Positions 30,809 through 40,522 are shown, counted from the first letter of the stretch. The stretch is 64,000 bases of DNA from Alkalihalophilus pseudofirmus OF4 (GCF_000005825.2 NC_013791.2:3162001-3226000), one strand, 5' to 3'. Notes: a model not told the origin generated them from the letters alone. Numbers and translations: made by a program.

Positions 30809-31384
30809 ATGGAACTATCTAATTCATCAAATAACCGAACAGCTCTTTTAATTATAGATATGATCAGCGACTTTGAATTTGAGGATTCGGAGCTGTTAAT
30901 CAAACATGCTATGCCTGTTGCCAAAAACATCGCAGCTCTTAAAAAGAGAGCAAACGAAGCTCATATTCCTGTCATTTACGTCAACGATAATTACGGAAAA
31001 TGGCAATCTGATTTCAGACATTTAGTTGCTCACTGCCTTGAACACGATGTAAAGGGCCGTCCTATTGTTGAAATCCTCCATCCTGACGAAGAGAAGGATT
31101 ATTTCGTCTTAAAGCCTAAGTTCTCAGGCTTTTTTGCAACACCTCTAAATCTACTATTGGAACATTTAAATGTGGATACCCTTATCCTAACTGGAGTTGC
31201 GGGTAATATGTGTGTACTCTTTACAGCGAATGATGCTTATATGCATGACTACAAAATATATGTACCAAGCGACTGCTCTGGATCTAATACAGCAGAAGCG
31301 AATACGGAAGCTCTTCACCTGATGCAAAATGTGGCGAAAGCTGATATAACACCGTCCGTTGATTTGGATTTGCCGCTTAAATAG
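30809..31384 (+). CDS. Isochorismatase-family cysteine hydrolase
   Basis: 191 aa. Catalytic triad positions are visible: Asp in LLIIDMISDF (about 17), Lys in VLKPKFSGFFAT (about 97) and Cys in LTGVAGNMCVLFTANDAY (about 134), with the family cis-peptide motif GVAGN. The natural substrate (an amide such as nicotinamide, or an N-carbamoyl compound) cannot be told from sequence. AAAGGAGTGCTTGTATAA ribosome binding site. Single gene, convergent with bluB. Confidence 0.88.
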   Translation: MELSNSSNNRTALLIIDMISDFEFEDSELLIKHAMPVAKNIAALKKRANEAHIPVIYVNDNYGKWQSDFRHLVAHCLEHDVKGRPIVEILHPDEEKDYFVLKPKFSGFFATPLNLLLEHLNVDTLILTGVAGNMCVLFTANDAYMHDYKIYVPSDCSGSNTAEANTEALHLMQNVAKADITPSVDLDLPLK

Positions 31385-31401
31385 GATTATTTTTAGATAA
31401 A

Positions 31402-31440
31402 AGAGAAAGCCTGCCATTACAAATATGACAGGCTTTCTCT
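31402..31440. terminator. Bidirectional terminator
   Basis: AGAGAAAGCCTG pairs with CAGGCTTTCTCT between the convergent hydrolase and bluB genes, with T/A-rich flanks. Confidence 0.85.
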
Positions 31441-31444
31441 ACTT

Positions 31445-32131
31445 TTATTTTGAATCCCATTTCTCATTAAAAATCAGACTATCCAGCTCTCGGCGCTTTT
31501 CCCAGCCAGAAGACTGAAGAATCGGTTTGTCCGGATAGTTGTCGGTATATCCAATGGACAATAGAGCAATAGGCTCAATATGAGGCGGGATATTAAGAAT
31601 ATCGCGAATATCATTCTTTTTATAGAAGCTTACCCACCCTAGAGCAAGACCTTCTGCGGTCGCAGCAAGCCACATATTCTGAATCGCACAGGCAGTTGAG
31701 AGAATATCGGTCTCTGGAATAGAGTTACGGCCAAGTACGTGAGAGCCGCCTCGAGTCGGGTCACATGTCACGCAGATCGTCACAGGTGCTTGCTTTAACC
31801 CCTCAATTTTAAGGGATAAGAATTTTTGATGGCGATCATCTTTATTCTCATAATGAATAGCCAGCGCACGGCGCTCTTTATCAGCCGCCCAAGCAAGCTT
31901 TTCTTTCACTTCATCACTTTGTACAACTACAAAGTTCCAAGGCTGCATAAAGCCAACGGATGGACCTTGATGTCCAGCCTCAATGATCCGTTGAATTTTC
32001 TCCTCTTCTACTGGAGCAGACAAGAATGTTCTTACGTCACGGCGAGTTGCTATTACTTTATAAATTGAATCTTTTTCTTCTTGGTTAAACATTTCATTTA
32101 TATCCTTATTAGACTTATCATTATTAGACAC
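31445..32131 (-). CDS. bluB: 5,6-dimethylbenzimidazole synthase (BluB)
   Basis: 228 aa nitroreductase-fold protein. TRRDVRTFLSAPVEEEKIQRI, AGHQGPSVGFMQPWNFVVV, PETDILSTACAIQNMWLAATAEGLALGWVSFY are BluB hallmarks. BluB cleaves reduced FMN with O2 to make the lower ligand of vitamin B12. An extra 15-residue polar N-terminus precedes the core. No other cobalamin gene is adjacent; a cobalamin-binding-like protein lies 22 kb away (53646). A generic nitroreductase is the alternative, but the motifs favour BluB. Confidence 0.85.
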   Translation of the reverse strand: MSNNDKSNKDINEMFNQEEKDSIYKVIATRRDVRTFLSAPVEEEKIQRIIEAGHQGPSVGFMQPWNFVVVQSDEVKEKLAWAADKERRALAIHYENKDDRHQKFLSLKIEGLKQAPVTICVTCDPTRGGSHVLGRNSIPETDILSTACAIQNMWLAATAEGLALGWVSFYKKNDIRDILNIPPHIEPIALLSIGYTDNYPDKPILQSSGWEKRRELDSLIFNEKWDSK

Positions 32132-32231
32132 GATAAAACTCCCCCTTGCTTTCTATATTTCCACAAATAATCATTACTTCTATTCTATGATCAAATGGAT
32201 CTTTGAGCTAGCTTTTTTTATTCAAAATGAA

Positions 32232-32256
32232 AACCCTCGCATTACATGCGAGAGTT
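32232..32256 (-). terminator. Terminator overlapping the 3' end of the glucosidase gene
   Basis: Read leftward, CTCTCGCAT pairs with ATGCGAGGG around GTA, followed by TTTTCATTTTG; the stop codon lies in the stem. Confidence 0.7.
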
Positions 32257-33927
32257 ATTATCTAACCGGTAAACAATGGCTTCATATGGTCTAAGTTTAA
32301 TTTCATCACTTGCTGGCAGCTCGTTTGCGTAATTACTAATGACCACTTCTGCTGCCTTTCTATTTCCTAAATCAAACGTTGTCTCTTCACCGTAAAAATT
32401 ACAGATGACAATAAGTTGGTCGCCGTTTAGCTCCCTTTCATAGGCAAATACAGACGGATGATCGGCATCAAGCAGTTGATACTTTCCATAAACAATGACT
32501 TCATGCTGTCTTCTTAATTGGATCAGCTTCTTGTAATAGTGGAAAATAGAATCCTTGTCTTCTAATGCCTGCTCCACATTTATGTTTTGATAATTTGGGT
32601 TTACGTCGATCCAAGGCGTGCCTGTTGTAAATCCAGCCTTTTCTTCAGCACTCCACTGCATTGGCGTACGTGCATTGTCACGGCTTTTCACATATATGGC
32701 TGGCATTATATCCACAGGCCTCATCCCTTTTTCTTCAACCATTTCGCGGTAATGATTCAGCGTTTCAATATCACGATAGTCTTCAATCGAATCAAAATGG
32801 ATATTGGTCATGCCAATCTCTTCGCCTTGATAGATGTACGGCGTCCCTTTCATCATATGAAGGAGCGTAGCAAGCATCGTTGCAGACTCTCTGTGATAGT
32901 GGGTGTCATCCCCAAAACGAGAGACAGTTCGGGGCTGATCATGGTTGCTCCAATATAAGCTGTTCCACCCAGAATTCGCTAACTCCTCTTGCCATTTGGA
33001 AAGATTATTTTTTAAATCACGTAATTCCAGTTCCTTCAATTCCCACTTTGGTCTGCCCTTATGTTTATCAAGGCCCATATGTTCAAACTGAAAGACCATA
33101 TTTAACTCTTGACGCTCGACAGCTGTATATTTAATTGCTTCTTCTGGAGTGACTTTCGGACATTCTCCAACTGTCATAATATCGTACTTAGATAATACTT
33201 CCTCATTCATTTCACGTAAGTAATCATGAACCCCTGGCAGATTAAATTGATACGCCTCAGCTTCAGCGTCCCCTTTTTGATACGCATCACAACTTGGCAG
33301 AATTTCTTTTTTGGAGATCATATTTATGACATCCATTCGAAAACCATCCACACCCTTATCAAGCCAAAAACGCATCATCTCATATACATCTTGACGCACC
33401 TGTTCATTTTCCCAATTTAGATCAGGCTGCTTTCTTGAGAACATATGCAAGAAATACTCATCTGTCTTTTTATCATATTCCCACGCTGAACCGCCGAAAG
33501 AGGCAATCCAATCAGTCGGAGGTTCATCCCCTTTTCCCGGCCGCCAAATATAGTAATCACGGTAAGGGTTGTCTTTAGATGAGCGAGATTCTGCAAACCA
33601 GTGATGCTCATCAGATGTGTGATTTACGACTAAATCCATGACAAGCTTAATACCGCGTTTATGCATTTCATCTAATAATTGATCCCAGTCTTCCATTGTG
33701 CCGAAGTCATCCATAATTGCTTTGTAGTCACTAATATCATAGCCGTTATCATCATTAGGCGATTCATATACCGGTGAAAGCCAGACAACATTAATCCCGA
33801 GTTCAGTTAGATAATCAAGCTTCGAAATGATTCCTTTAATATCTCCTATTCCGTCCCCGTTGCTGTCATAAAAGCTGCGCGGATAGATTTGATAAACGAC
33901 ACTTTCTTTCCACCATTGTTTGTCCAT
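32242..33927 (-). CDS. malL: Oligo-1,6-glucosidase / alpha-glucosidase (GH13)
   Basis: 561 aa, the usual length. GH13 regions: DLVVNHTSDEH (I), GFRMDVINM with nucleophile Asp (II, about 199), TVGECP with acid/base Glu (III, about 255), YWSNHDQPR (IV, about 325). It hydrolyses alpha-1,6 (and often alpha-1,4) glucosidic bonds of short oligosaccharides in the cytosol. Close to MalL; no sugar transporter lies next to it. No cre site was recognised upstream. Confidence 0.92.
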   Translation of the reverse strand: MDKQWWKESVVYQIYPRSFYDSNGDGIGDIKGIISKLDYLTELGINVVWLSPVYESPNDDNGYDISDYKAIMDDFGTMEDWDQLLDEMHKRGIKLVMDLVVNHTSDEHHWFAESRSSKDNPYRDYYIWRPGKGDEPPTDWIASFGGSAWEYDKKTDEYFLHMFSRKQPDLNWENEQVRQDVYEMMRFWLDKGVDGFRMDVINMISKKEILPSCDAYQKGDAEAEAYQFNLPGVHDYLREMNEEVLSKYDIMTVGECPKVTPEEAIKYTAVERQELNMVFQFEHMGLDKHKGRPKWELKELELRDLKNNLSKWQEELANSGWNSLYWSNHDQPRTVSRFGDDTHYHRESATMLATLLHMMKGTPYIYQGEEIGMTNIHFDSIEDYRDIETLNHYREMVEEKGMRPVDIMPAIYVKSRDNARTPMQWSAEEKAGFTTGTPWIDVNPNYQNINVEQALEDKDSIFHYYKKLIQLRRQHEVIVYGKYQLLDADHPSVFAYERELNGDQLIVICNFYGEETTFDLGNRKAAEVVISNYANELPASDEIKLRPYEAIVYRLDNNSRM

Positions 33928-34017
33928 TTCTGCACCTGCTTTTTGTTTATTCTAGATTAGTATGTATTTCATCCTGCCATTTTATCGATTATTGCTAACA
34001 GATTCAACCGGCACGAA

Positions 34018-34048
34018 AAAGAGCATGAGGTTCTCCCCATGCTCTTCA
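34018..34048 (-). terminator. luxS terminator
   Basis: AAGAGCATGGGG / TTCTCATGCTCTT-type stem; read leftward AGAGCATGGGG pairs with CCTCATGCTCT, then TTTTTCG. Confidence 0.8.
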
Positions 34049-34052
34049 TCAC

Positions 34053-34526
34053 TTAAGAAAATACTTCACGCAAGCTTGCTTTATCCTGTTCTAACCAGTA
34101 TTCCATCAGTTTCTTTGCACCTTTTAGATCATGAAGCTTCGCTTGTCCGCACTGCTTCTCAGTCGCAGCCGGGACCTCTTCAAGTTCAATAGAATACTTC
34201 ATCGTTTTCTCAAGAACATCAATAATCTCATCAACCGAAGGCGCCCCGCTCATAATTAAGTAGAAACCTGTTTGACAGCCCATTGGTGAGAGGTCAATCA
34301 CATCAAAATGGTCATAGTCTTCGGCAAAGCGGCGAACATTCAGCGCAAGTAAATGCTCCATCGTATGGATGACATTAGGCTTCATCGCTTGCTTATTAGG
34401 CTGAAAAAAACGGATATCAAATTTATTAATTTCCCCGTCAGTTCCAACGTCATGACGCCCACAATGTCTGACAAAAGGTGCTTTTACAATTGTATGGTCT
34501 AACTCAAAACTCTCTACAGTCGGCAC
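34053..34526 (-). CDS. luxS: S-ribosylhomocysteine lyase (LuxS)
   Basis: 157 aa from GTG 34526, the same length as B. subtilis LuxS; the longer frame from 34535 is rejected because AAGGAGTGATCAGT precedes 34526. Zinc ligands His54, His58 (HTMEHL) and Cys126 (KQCGQA), catalytic Cys84 (MGCQTGFY). It splits S-ribosylhomocysteine to homocysteine and DPD, the AI-2 precursor, in the activated methyl cycle. Confidence 0.97.
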   Translation of the reverse strand: MPTVESFELDHTIVKAPFVRHCGRHDVGTDGEINKFDIRFFQPNKQAMKPNVIHTMEHLLALNVRRFAEDYDHFDVIDLSPMGCQTGFYLIMSGAPSVDEIIDVLEKTMKYSIELEEVPAATEKQCGQAKLHDLKGAKKLMEYWLEQDKASLREVFS

Positions 34527-34629
34527 ACTGATCACTCCTTGTCATTTGCTTTAATCTAGCAGTTGACTACAGTATAACGAATGCAGAGTGAGAAGTCTAA
34601 ACATTTACGAGAATTTTCTGATTATATGA

Positions 34630-35049
34630 CTATTGTTTCCGTTCCTTTGTGACCGTCTGTTTGATTTGTAATTCATTACGATCAACAAACTCACTAACCT
34701 CTTGTTCAAATGAATGCGGCTTAAAACGATGAATTTTCATCTGCTGACCTGACTTGCCCGTAACAATGAAAATGACTTTCGATCCTGCAATAATTTGATG
34801 GACATTTGTAATCTCCATTGCTTGCAATTGTTTCGTCCGAACCTTCACACCAGCTACTTTTATTATCATTACAAGTCTATCTTCTTCTACCGTTAGATGA
34901 TAACGAGTGGTTAATGCTAGAAAGCTTACAGCCATCGCTGCATAAGCAAAGTACTGAATATTACCTTCTAGAGCATACGCATAAGTCATCGCCATAAAAA
35001 ATAGAATCGTCCAGAGAATCTTGGGTTCTTCTGCTATAAATGTCTTCAT
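34630..35049 (-). CDS. Membrane protein with PH-like domain
   Basis: 139 aa. Two N-terminal membrane segments (ILWTILFFMAMTYAYAL, YFAYAAMAVSFLAL) and a beta-rich PH-like domain (YHLTVEEDRLVMIIKVAGVKVRTKQLQAMEITNV). Overlaps the upstream gene by 4 bp, so it forms a pair with the cbb3-like protein. Function unknown. Confidence 0.7.
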   Translation of the reverse strand: MKTFIAEEPKILWTILFFMAMTYAYALEGNIQYFAYAAMAVSFLALTTRYHLTVEEDRLVMIIKVAGVKVRTKQLQAMEITNVHQIIAGSKVIFIVTGKSGQQMKIHRFKPHSFEQEVSEFVDRNELQIKQTVTKERKQ

Positions 35050-35447
35050 TCCTTATCCGTCATCCCTTTACTGTGTACAAACGTCATAACAGCAAATAAA
35101 ATAAAGCTTACCACTAGGACTGTTCCGCCGATAATATAGAATAATAACTGCACGATCTCTGGTATAAAGTCTGGCTTCATGTAGTAAATGTACATGCCTG
35201 CTGTCAGTCCAAAAGCACCAATAAATGCAGTCCATACTTGGGCAGCGGCTAATTTAGACTGCTTTGGGATAGGGTATACCCGGTAAAAAATTGCAAAAGC
35301 AAACAGCGAAAGCCAGCCGACTACTAAAATATGAGCATGAATCGCTCTTAACATCATCGACCCTGCTCCGGCCATATGTGAACCCATAAACGTTCCGATC
35401 AACGCATAAATGGCAGATGTTCTTAATAAAAACTTTGTACGGCTCAT
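35046..35447 (-). CDS. Four-span membrane protein resembling a heme-copper oxidase subunit I fragment
   Basis: 133 aa, four membrane helices. The segment MLRAIHAHILVVGWLSLFAFAIFYRVYP resembles helix II of cbb3-type subunit I/NnrS-like proteins, with conserved His residues that could bind heme. It is far too short for an oxidase. Small stand-alone proteins of this kind occur in Bacillaceae. Coupled to the PH-like gene by a 4-bp overlap. Role unknown. Confidence 0.65.
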   Translation of the reverse strand: MSRTKFLLRTSAIYALIGTFMGSHMAGAGSMMLRAIHAHILVVGWLSLFAFAIFYRVYPIPKQSKLAAAQVWTAFIGAFGLTAGMYIYYMKPDFIPEIVQLLFYIIGGTVLVVSFILFAVMTFVHSKGMTDKE

Positions 35448-35632
35448 TAATCTTCTCCCCTTTTAATTGAATGTCGAGTGAATAAATGATCTGAAGGTCA
35501 ATCATCATTACCAACTTCTTATTATACAATAGTTTGAGCGGGTAATAAGCAAGGGAATAATGAATACTAATTGAACGAATAATGTTCACTGTATAAAAGC
35601 TTGTCCTAATCAGTTACAGAGAGGATTAATCA

Positions 35633-36463
35633 ATGAAAAAGAACTCGTTTATGAAGCATTTTATGGAACAATTAAAAACGGATCCCATCCCAGATTGGTC
35701 AGCTACATTTGCCTATTACTTCATGTTATCTATTTTCCCATTGCTGATTTTTATGATCGCCCTTTTGCCATACTTTCAATTAAATATTGATCAAGTGTAT
35801 CAAATCTTATATGATTATGTGCCAAGCGATTTAGCCGATTTGTTTGGGAATACGATTCTTGAAGTGATCAGCCACCCTCAAGGCGGTTTAGTCTCATTTG
35901 GGGTAATCGCAGCCATGTGGTCAGCATCAAATGGAGTAAATGCCCTCATTCGCGCTGTAAACCGCGCTTATGGCATTGAGGAAACAAGGAATTTCCTGTC
36001 ACTGCGATTGCTTTCCATCCTGCTTACGTTATGCATGATTTTTGTGGTGGTAACGACCCTCCTTTTGCCGGTGTTTGGTAAATTAATTATTAATGGAATG
36101 GAATACTTGTTTGCCGTACCACCCGAGACTGCTGAATTCTTAAACGTATTAAGGTGGATTATAGGGATCGGGCTTATGACTCTTGTTCTTATGTTTTTAT
36201 ATTGGGCAGCGCCAAATGTAAAATTGAAGTTTAAACAAGTCATAATTGGGGCATTAAGTGCTACTATAGGGTGGCAAATCATCTCTCTGCTTTTTTCCTA
36301 TTACGTGACTAACTTTGGTAACTACTCAGCAACCTATGGAAGTTTAGGCGGAGTCATTATCCTAATGCTTTGGTTTTTCTTAACCGGTCTGATTATCATC
36401 GTCGGCGGAGAGATCAATGCGACAATTTTTCACCAAAAACGGGCGAAAGCAGAGAATTTATAG
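35633..36463 (+). CDS. YihY/YfkH-type inner membrane protein
   Basis: 276 aa, six predicted membrane segments. YihY (formerly RNase BN-like) family pattern: [52 protein letters not shown], and [25 protein letters not shown]. The old ribonuclease name is wrong for this family; transport function is unproven. AGAGAGGATTAATCA ribosome binding site. Confidence 0.88.
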   Translation: MKKNSFMKHFMEQLKTDPIPDWSATFAYYFMLSIFPLLIFMIALLPYFQLNIDQVYQILYDYVPSDLADLFGNTILEVISHPQGGLVSFGVIAAMWSASNGVNALIRAVNRAYGIEETRNFLSLRLLSILLTLCMIFVVVTTLLLPVFGKLIINGMEYLFAVPPETAEFLNVLRWIIGIGLMTLVLMFLYWAAPNVKLKFKQVIIGALSATIGWQIISLLFSYYVTNFGNYSATYGSLGGVIILMLWFFLTGLIIIVGGEINATIFHQKRAKAENL

Positions 36464-36554
36464 CCATTTCACTAAATTCATGTATAAAAGTCTGAAAACG
36501 GTCAATGCTTGTATCAGATTGGCAGGACGAAGATATTTAAAGGAGTTGGGAATA

Positions 36555-36827
36555 ATGAATAAAACAGAACTTATTAATGAAGTTGCTGAACGTACGCAAT
36601 TATCTAAAAAAGATGCAGGGAACGCAGTAAATGAAGTATTTGATGTGATTTCAGAAACAATGTCAAAAGGCGAGACCGTTCAATTGATCGGTTTTGGAAA
36701 CTTTGAAGTGCGTGAACGTGCTGCAAGAAAAGGGCGCAATCCGCAAACTGGTGAAGAAATTGATATTCCTGCAACAAAAACACCGGCATTCAAAGCTGGT
36801 AAACAACTGAAAGATGCTGTTAAGTAA
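36555..36827 (+). CDS. hup: HU DNA-binding protein
   Basis: 90 aa from ATG 36555 (AAGGAGTTGGGAATA upstream). Complete HU sequence: [43 protein letters not shown] and [19 protein letters not shown] (DNA-binding arm with Pro). A nucleoid protein that bends DNA, active as a dimer. It is a lone copy here, not next to spoIVA or the men genes as hbs is in B. subtilis, so it may be a second HU. Confidence 0.95.
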   Translation: MNKTELINEVAERTQLSKKDAGNAVNEVFDVISETMSKGETVQLIGFGNFEVRERAARKGRNPQTGEEIDIPATKTPAFKAGKQLKDAVK

Positions 36828-36840
36828 TTAATGTAAATAA

Positions 36841-36870
36841 AAAGCATGAACCCAATTAGGTTCATGCTTT
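36841..36870. terminator. Bidirectional terminator between HU and RDD genes
   Basis: AAGCATGAACC pairs with GGTTCATGCTT around CAATTA, with A and T runs outside. Confidence 0.85.
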
Positions 36871-36874
36871 TATT

Positions 36875-37315
36875 TTATGCTTCGGTTTGATATGGATTTT
36901 CATTTTCTACTGGCTTCTCATACGTTACATACGTATTCGCAATCATATCGTGAATACTACGTTTATCTTTACGTAAGCCGACCATAAATGCCGATACAAC
37001 ATAGGCAATCCCTAGTGTAATCACATACACAAAACCTGCTACGAGCACGCGAAGAAGCATCGTACCGAATCCAACGTTGCTGCCGTCCATTCTCACAATA
37101 CGAATTCCGCATACCTTCTTCCCTAACGTATAGCCGTACCATAAGACAGGAAGAATCAGCAGATAGGCTAACTGAACAACCGAATCAAAAATTAACTGCC
37201 CATCCTCATTAAAATTCAAAGCCATTGAAATGATAAATGTAACAAGTCCTAATAACAATCCATCTAAAATAGAAGCTCCAAAACGGATCCAAAATCCCGC
37301 GGGTTGTTTCACCAT
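36875..37315 (-). CDS. RDD-family membrane protein
   Basis: 146 aa. RDD signature GFWIRFGASILDGLLLGLVTF at the start, then WYGYTLGKKVCGIRIVR and DKRSIHDMIANTYV. Three to four membrane spans. RDD proteins are implicated in transport, some in Na+/H+ antiport; function here is unknown. Convergent with HU. Confidence 0.88.
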   Translation of the reverse strand: MVKQPAGFWIRFGASILDGLLLGLVTFIISMALNFNEDGQLIFDSVVQLAYLLILPVLWYGYTLGKKVCGIRIVRMDGSNVGFGTMLLRVLVAGFVYVITLGIAYVVSAFMVGLRKDKRSIHDMIANTYVTYEKPVENENPYQTEA

Positions 37316-37433
37316 ATAGACTTCCCCTTTCTTCTCTTACCTCTTTTATTATTCATAAGTACGTTAACCATATGATAAACATTAGTCAAACATTTTCCAT
37401 TATATCACTATTCACTCTCCCAAACTATCACAA

Positions 37434-37505
37434 ACATTGTTAACAAGACGTTTAATCTAGTTGACAAAAAACAATGTTCAGATTATTCTAATGTTAACTA
37501 ATTAC
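37434..37505 (+). promoter_or_regulatory. bioY promoter with BirA-box-like sites
   Basis: TTGACA (about 37462), 17-bp-class spacing to TATTCT, in a region containing ATTGTTAACA (37436-37445) and ATGTTAACTAATTACTAACAT, an inverted repeat ending just before the ribosome binding site. GTTAAC half-sites of this kind are used by BirA to repress bio genes in Bacillus. Sites are seen; binding is inferred. Confidence 0.45.
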
Positions 37506-37522
37506 TAACATGAGGTGAACAT

Positions 37523-38122
37523 ATGTCAAGTCGTAAACGCTATTTTTCTACTATTGAACTGGTCCTTATCCCAATGTTTGCAGCCTTAATGGCGATCGGT
37601 GCAAACGTTACATCCTTCTTAGTGATTGGCGGGGTACCTATCACGCTGCAGACACTGTTTGCGACATTAGCCGGTGCTCTCTTAGGCTCAAGACGCGGTG
37701 CTCTAGCTATGATGATTTATGTCCTGATTGGACTAGCTGGCTTCCCTGTTTTCGCCCAATTTCGCGGAGGCTTAGGTTCTCTTGTCAGCCCTACGTTTGG
37801 ATTTTTATTATCTTTTATCATTCTAGCTTTTGTCGTTGGTAAAATCATTGAGAGAAGCAGCAAGAAATCCGTTTCAACATTTATGGTTGCATGCTTTGTG
37901 GGTCTTACGATAAATTATGTTCTCGGAACGAATTATATGTACTTCGCTTATCAATTTATTGCAGACCTAGATGCGATCACTTACGGTATGGCTTGGTCAT
38001 GGATGGTTGCACCTCTTGTAAAAGATATCATCTTTACAATTTTCGCAGCTGTTCTAGCTTCTCGTATTTATCACACGGTTAATAAAAACGCGAACCCCCT
38101 TCAACGAAAGCTAGCTTCATAA
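37523..38122 (+). CDS. bioY: Biotin transporter substrate-binding component BioY
   Basis: 199 aa, six membrane spans. BioY/ECF S-component pattern: GGVPITLQTLFATLAGALLGSRRGALAMMIYVLIGLAGFPVFA and GGLGSLVSPTFGFLLSF, then YVLGTNYMYF. It binds biotin and imports it, alone or with an ECF module (none nearby). ATGAGGTGAACAT ribosome binding site. BirA-type control is likely from the upstream sites. Confidence 0.95.
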   Translation: MSSRKRYFSTIELVLIPMFAALMAIGANVTSFLVIGGVPITLQTLFATLAGALLGSRRGALAMMIYVLIGLAGFPVFAQFRGGLGSLVSPTFGFLLSFIILAFVVGKIIERSSKKSVSTFMVACFVGLTINYVLGTNYMYFAYQFIADLDAITYGMAWSWMVAPLVKDIIFTIFAAVLASRIYHTVNKNANPLQRKLAS

Positions 38123-38127
38123 AGCGA

Positions 38128-38160
38128 AGACCCCCTCAAGTTCGTTTGAGGGGGTTCTTC
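38128..38160. terminator. Bidirectional terminator bioY/yuiF
   Basis: ACCCCCTCAA pairs with TTTGAGGGGGT around GTTCG, between convergent genes, then TCTTCT. Confidence 0.75.
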
Positions 38161-38163
38161 TGC

Positions 38164-39492
38164 TTATAAAATCATTGCCGCTGCAAATCCAAAGATTAAT
38201 AGCGGAATATTAAAGTGAAGGAATGTCGGTACGCATGTATCCCAAATGTGGTTATGCTGTCCATCAGCATTTAAACCAGCCGTTGGTCCAAGCGTACTAT
38301 CTGATGCAGGTGCTCCGGCATCACCCAATGCCCCTGCTGTACCAATTAAAGCAATAATCGCCATTGGACTGAAACCTACTGCCATACCAAGCGGTACAAA
38401 CAGAGTTGCAATAATAGGGACCGTTGAGAATGAAGAACCGATTCCCATTGTGATGAATAATCCAACCACTAACATAAGAATGGCAGCAACAGCTTTACTA
38501 TCTCCAAGGATTCCTGAAACTTGATCCACTAATAGCTCAACATGACCGGTTTCACGAATAACCGCTGCAAACCCTGATGCGGCAAGCATGACGAACCCAA
38601 TGAATGCCATCATCTTCATACCATTTGTAACAACATCATCAGCTTCTCTCCATTTCAGAACGCCGCTGACTAATAAAATCACAATACCAGCTAATCCAGC
38701 AATAATCATAGATTCCGTTACTTGCTGAACGACTAAGGTAGCCACAACAGCGATAATGGCTGCTGTAATCGACCATGTAGTATAAGGAGTTTGTTCTGAA
38801 GCCTCCCCAATAATCGGACGGTCTTCATACAAACGACGTTTACGATATGTTACAAATACCGCTACAATCAGCCCTAGAACAAGCCCTGCAGTTGGGATCG
38901 CCATAGCCACCGGAATATCGCCAAGCTCGATCGCTAAACCGCTCTCTGCCATATTATCCGCTACAATTCCGTGGAAGATCGCACCGAAGCCATAAGGCAG
39001 GAATATATAAGGTGCTGTTAAACCAAATGTCATGATTGCAGCAATGGCCCGGCGATCTACTCCTAGACGATTAAGCACTTTTAAGATCGGCGGGATTAAA
39101 ATCGGAATAAACGCAATATGAATTGGAATCACGTTTTGAGAGAAACAAGAAATGACAAGAATAGAAAAGAAAATAAGTGCTTTAGATAATATCTGTTTCT
39201 CTGTATCTCCATTACGTCCCACAAGCTTAATTACTGTGTTGACCATCATATCAGGAAGACCTGTTCTTGCAATAGCGACTGCAAACGCTCCAAGTAAAGC
39301 ATAACTTAATGCAACAGTGGCACTTCCTCCTAACCCATCACTAAATACTGCCACCGTCTGCTCAAGTCCAAGTCCGCCTACAAATCCACCTACAAGTGCT
39401 CCAATGATTAAGGCAAGCACCACGTGTACACGTACCAAACTAAGTACAAGCATCACGATGACTGCGAGTAATACAGCATTCATCGAAATCAA
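38164..39492 (-). CDS. yuiF: YuiF-type Na+/H+ antiporter-family transporter
   Basis: 442 aa, about 12 membrane spans, of the NhaC/ion-transporter superfamily group with B. subtilis YuiF. Conserved stretches: SQNVIPIHIAFIPILIPP, FITMGIGSSFSTVPIIATLFVPLG and GALGDAGAPASDSTLGPTAGLNADGQHNH. Probably exchanges Na+ and H+ or imports an organic solute. Gene order near bioY/pepA agrees with the yui cluster. Relevant to alkaliphile pH/Na+ balance if it is an antiporter. Confidence 0.85.
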   Translation of the reverse strand: MISMNAVLLAVIVMLVLSLVRVHVVLALIIGALVGGFVGGLGLEQTVAVFSDGLGGSATVALSYALLGAFAVAIARTGLPDMMVNTVIKLVGRNGDTEKQILSKALIFFSILVISCFSQNVIPIHIAFIPILIPPILKVLNRLGVDRRAIAAIMTFGLTAPYIFLPYGFGAIFHGIVADNMAESGLAIELGDIPVAMAIPTAGLVLGLIVAVFVTYRKRRLYEDRPIIGEASEQTPYTTWSITAAIIAVVATLVVQQVTESMIIAGLAGIVILLVSGVLKWREADDVVTNGMKMMAFIGFVMLAASGFAAVIRETGHVELLVDQVSGILGDSKAVAAILMLVVGLFITMGIGSSFSTVPIIATLFVPLGMAVGFSPMAIIALIGTAGALGDAGAPASDSTLGPTAGLNADGQHNHIWDTCVPTFLHFNIPLLIFGFAAAMIL

Positions 39493-39603
39493 CTCCTAAT
39501 CCTTTATCTTATTAAATCACTAATGAACTAAAACATACATATACACTATCATTCTACGAACCTCATTGTCAATGACTTTCTTTCGTGTGATAAAGGACTA
39601 AAG

Positions 39604-39636
39604 AAAAAAAACACTTGGCTCTTTATCCAAGTGTTG
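39604..39636 (-). terminator. Terminator of the TrmB-family gene
   Basis: ACACTTGG pairs with CCAAGTGT; read leftward followed by TTTTTTTTC. Confidence 0.75.
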
Positions 39637-40395
39637 TTAGTAACGTAATTTCAGCAATATATCTTTAATTTCCTCGTCTTTCATAATTGTCTCTTTATAC
39701 CGTTTTGTAATTTTCGTCAATGCCACATCATGATAGAAAAATTCCGTGAAGAATTTTACTAAAGGCGGTGATTGGGTACGGATCGCTTGCCAGCTCGACT
39801 CTTCAATCCCTGCAAAGAGCATTTCTCTTTGATCGACAATTAAAATCCTGCTGCGTTCTAGCGTATTATGATTCTGATCAGGAATAAGAGTGGACACGGC
39901 TTTAATACTTGTCTCAATTTCTCCAATCGCATGAATATGAATGTCGAGCCCTTGTCGATCTTTCTCTTCTAATATTGGAAGAAATTGATTCAGGTCATCG
40001 CCCCATGCAGATAGATAAATCGAACGCTCTGCGCCTTCCGTTAGTTCCTTGATTAAGGATTGAATCGATTGGTTTTCCTTCAAGCTCCAAATACGGTCAT
40101 CAAGCGGTACATCTTCCACTTCAATCTTTTTAAGTTGTTCAATATTCTCCTCAAAATCTGCTTTTAATTTTTCAATAACTGATTCTAACGGAAGCGCTGT
40201 ATATAAGCGTTTCTTCTCAACTGTAGCTTCTAGAATCATTCCTTTATCTGAGAGACGCTGAAGAACTTCATATACTTTTGACCTTGGAACACTTGAGCGC
40301 TTCACGATCGCCGTAGCATCTAACGGCTGGTTCACTGTGATAAGTGACGTATACACTTGGCTTTCATATTGTGTAAATCCAAATTGTTGAAGCAT
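39637..40395 (-). CDS. TrmB-family transcriptional regulator
   Basis: 252 aa from ATG 40395 (AAGGAGAATGCAGC upstream; the frame is open for 12 more codons). N-terminal wHTH (MLQQFGFTQYESQVYTSLITVNQPLDATAIVKRSSVPRSKVYEVLQRLSDKGMI) then a PLD-like effector domain (RSIYLSAWGDDLNQFLPIL). It is divergent from the MFS gene at 40523 and probably controls it; the shared 127-bp gap contains AGTGTTACCCTTCTAGTGGTAACTA-type symmetry (about 40482-40504). Confidence 0.85.
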   Translation of the reverse strand: MLQQFGFTQYESQVYTSLITVNQPLDATAIVKRSSVPRSKVYEVLQRLSDKGMILEATVEKKRLYTALPLESVIEKLKADFEENIEQLKKIEVEDVPLDDRIWSLKENQSIQSLIKELTEGAERSIYLSAWGDDLNQFLPILEEKDRQGLDIHIHAIGEIETSIKAVSTLIPDQNHNTLERSRILIVDQREMLFAGIEESSWQAIRTQSPPLVKFFTEFFYHDVALTKITKRYKETIMKDEEIKDILLKLRY

Positions 40396-40481
40396 GCTGC
40401 ATTCTCCTTTATTTATCCTTGTCTTAATCATAGCACAGGAAACATAATCATAAAATTTCTCCTTGTGCCATCCACCTTTTA

Positions 40482-40504
40482 GTGTTACCCTTCTAGTGGT
40501 AACT
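40482..40504. promoter_or_regulatory. Operator-like inverted repeat between TrmB and MFS genes
   Basis: AGTGTTACCC and the near-complement AGTGGTAACT surround TTCT just upstream of the MFS gene ribosome binding site. A likely binding site for the TrmB-type regulator. Confidence 0.45.
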
Positions 40505-40522
40505 AATTAAAGAGGTGTTTTT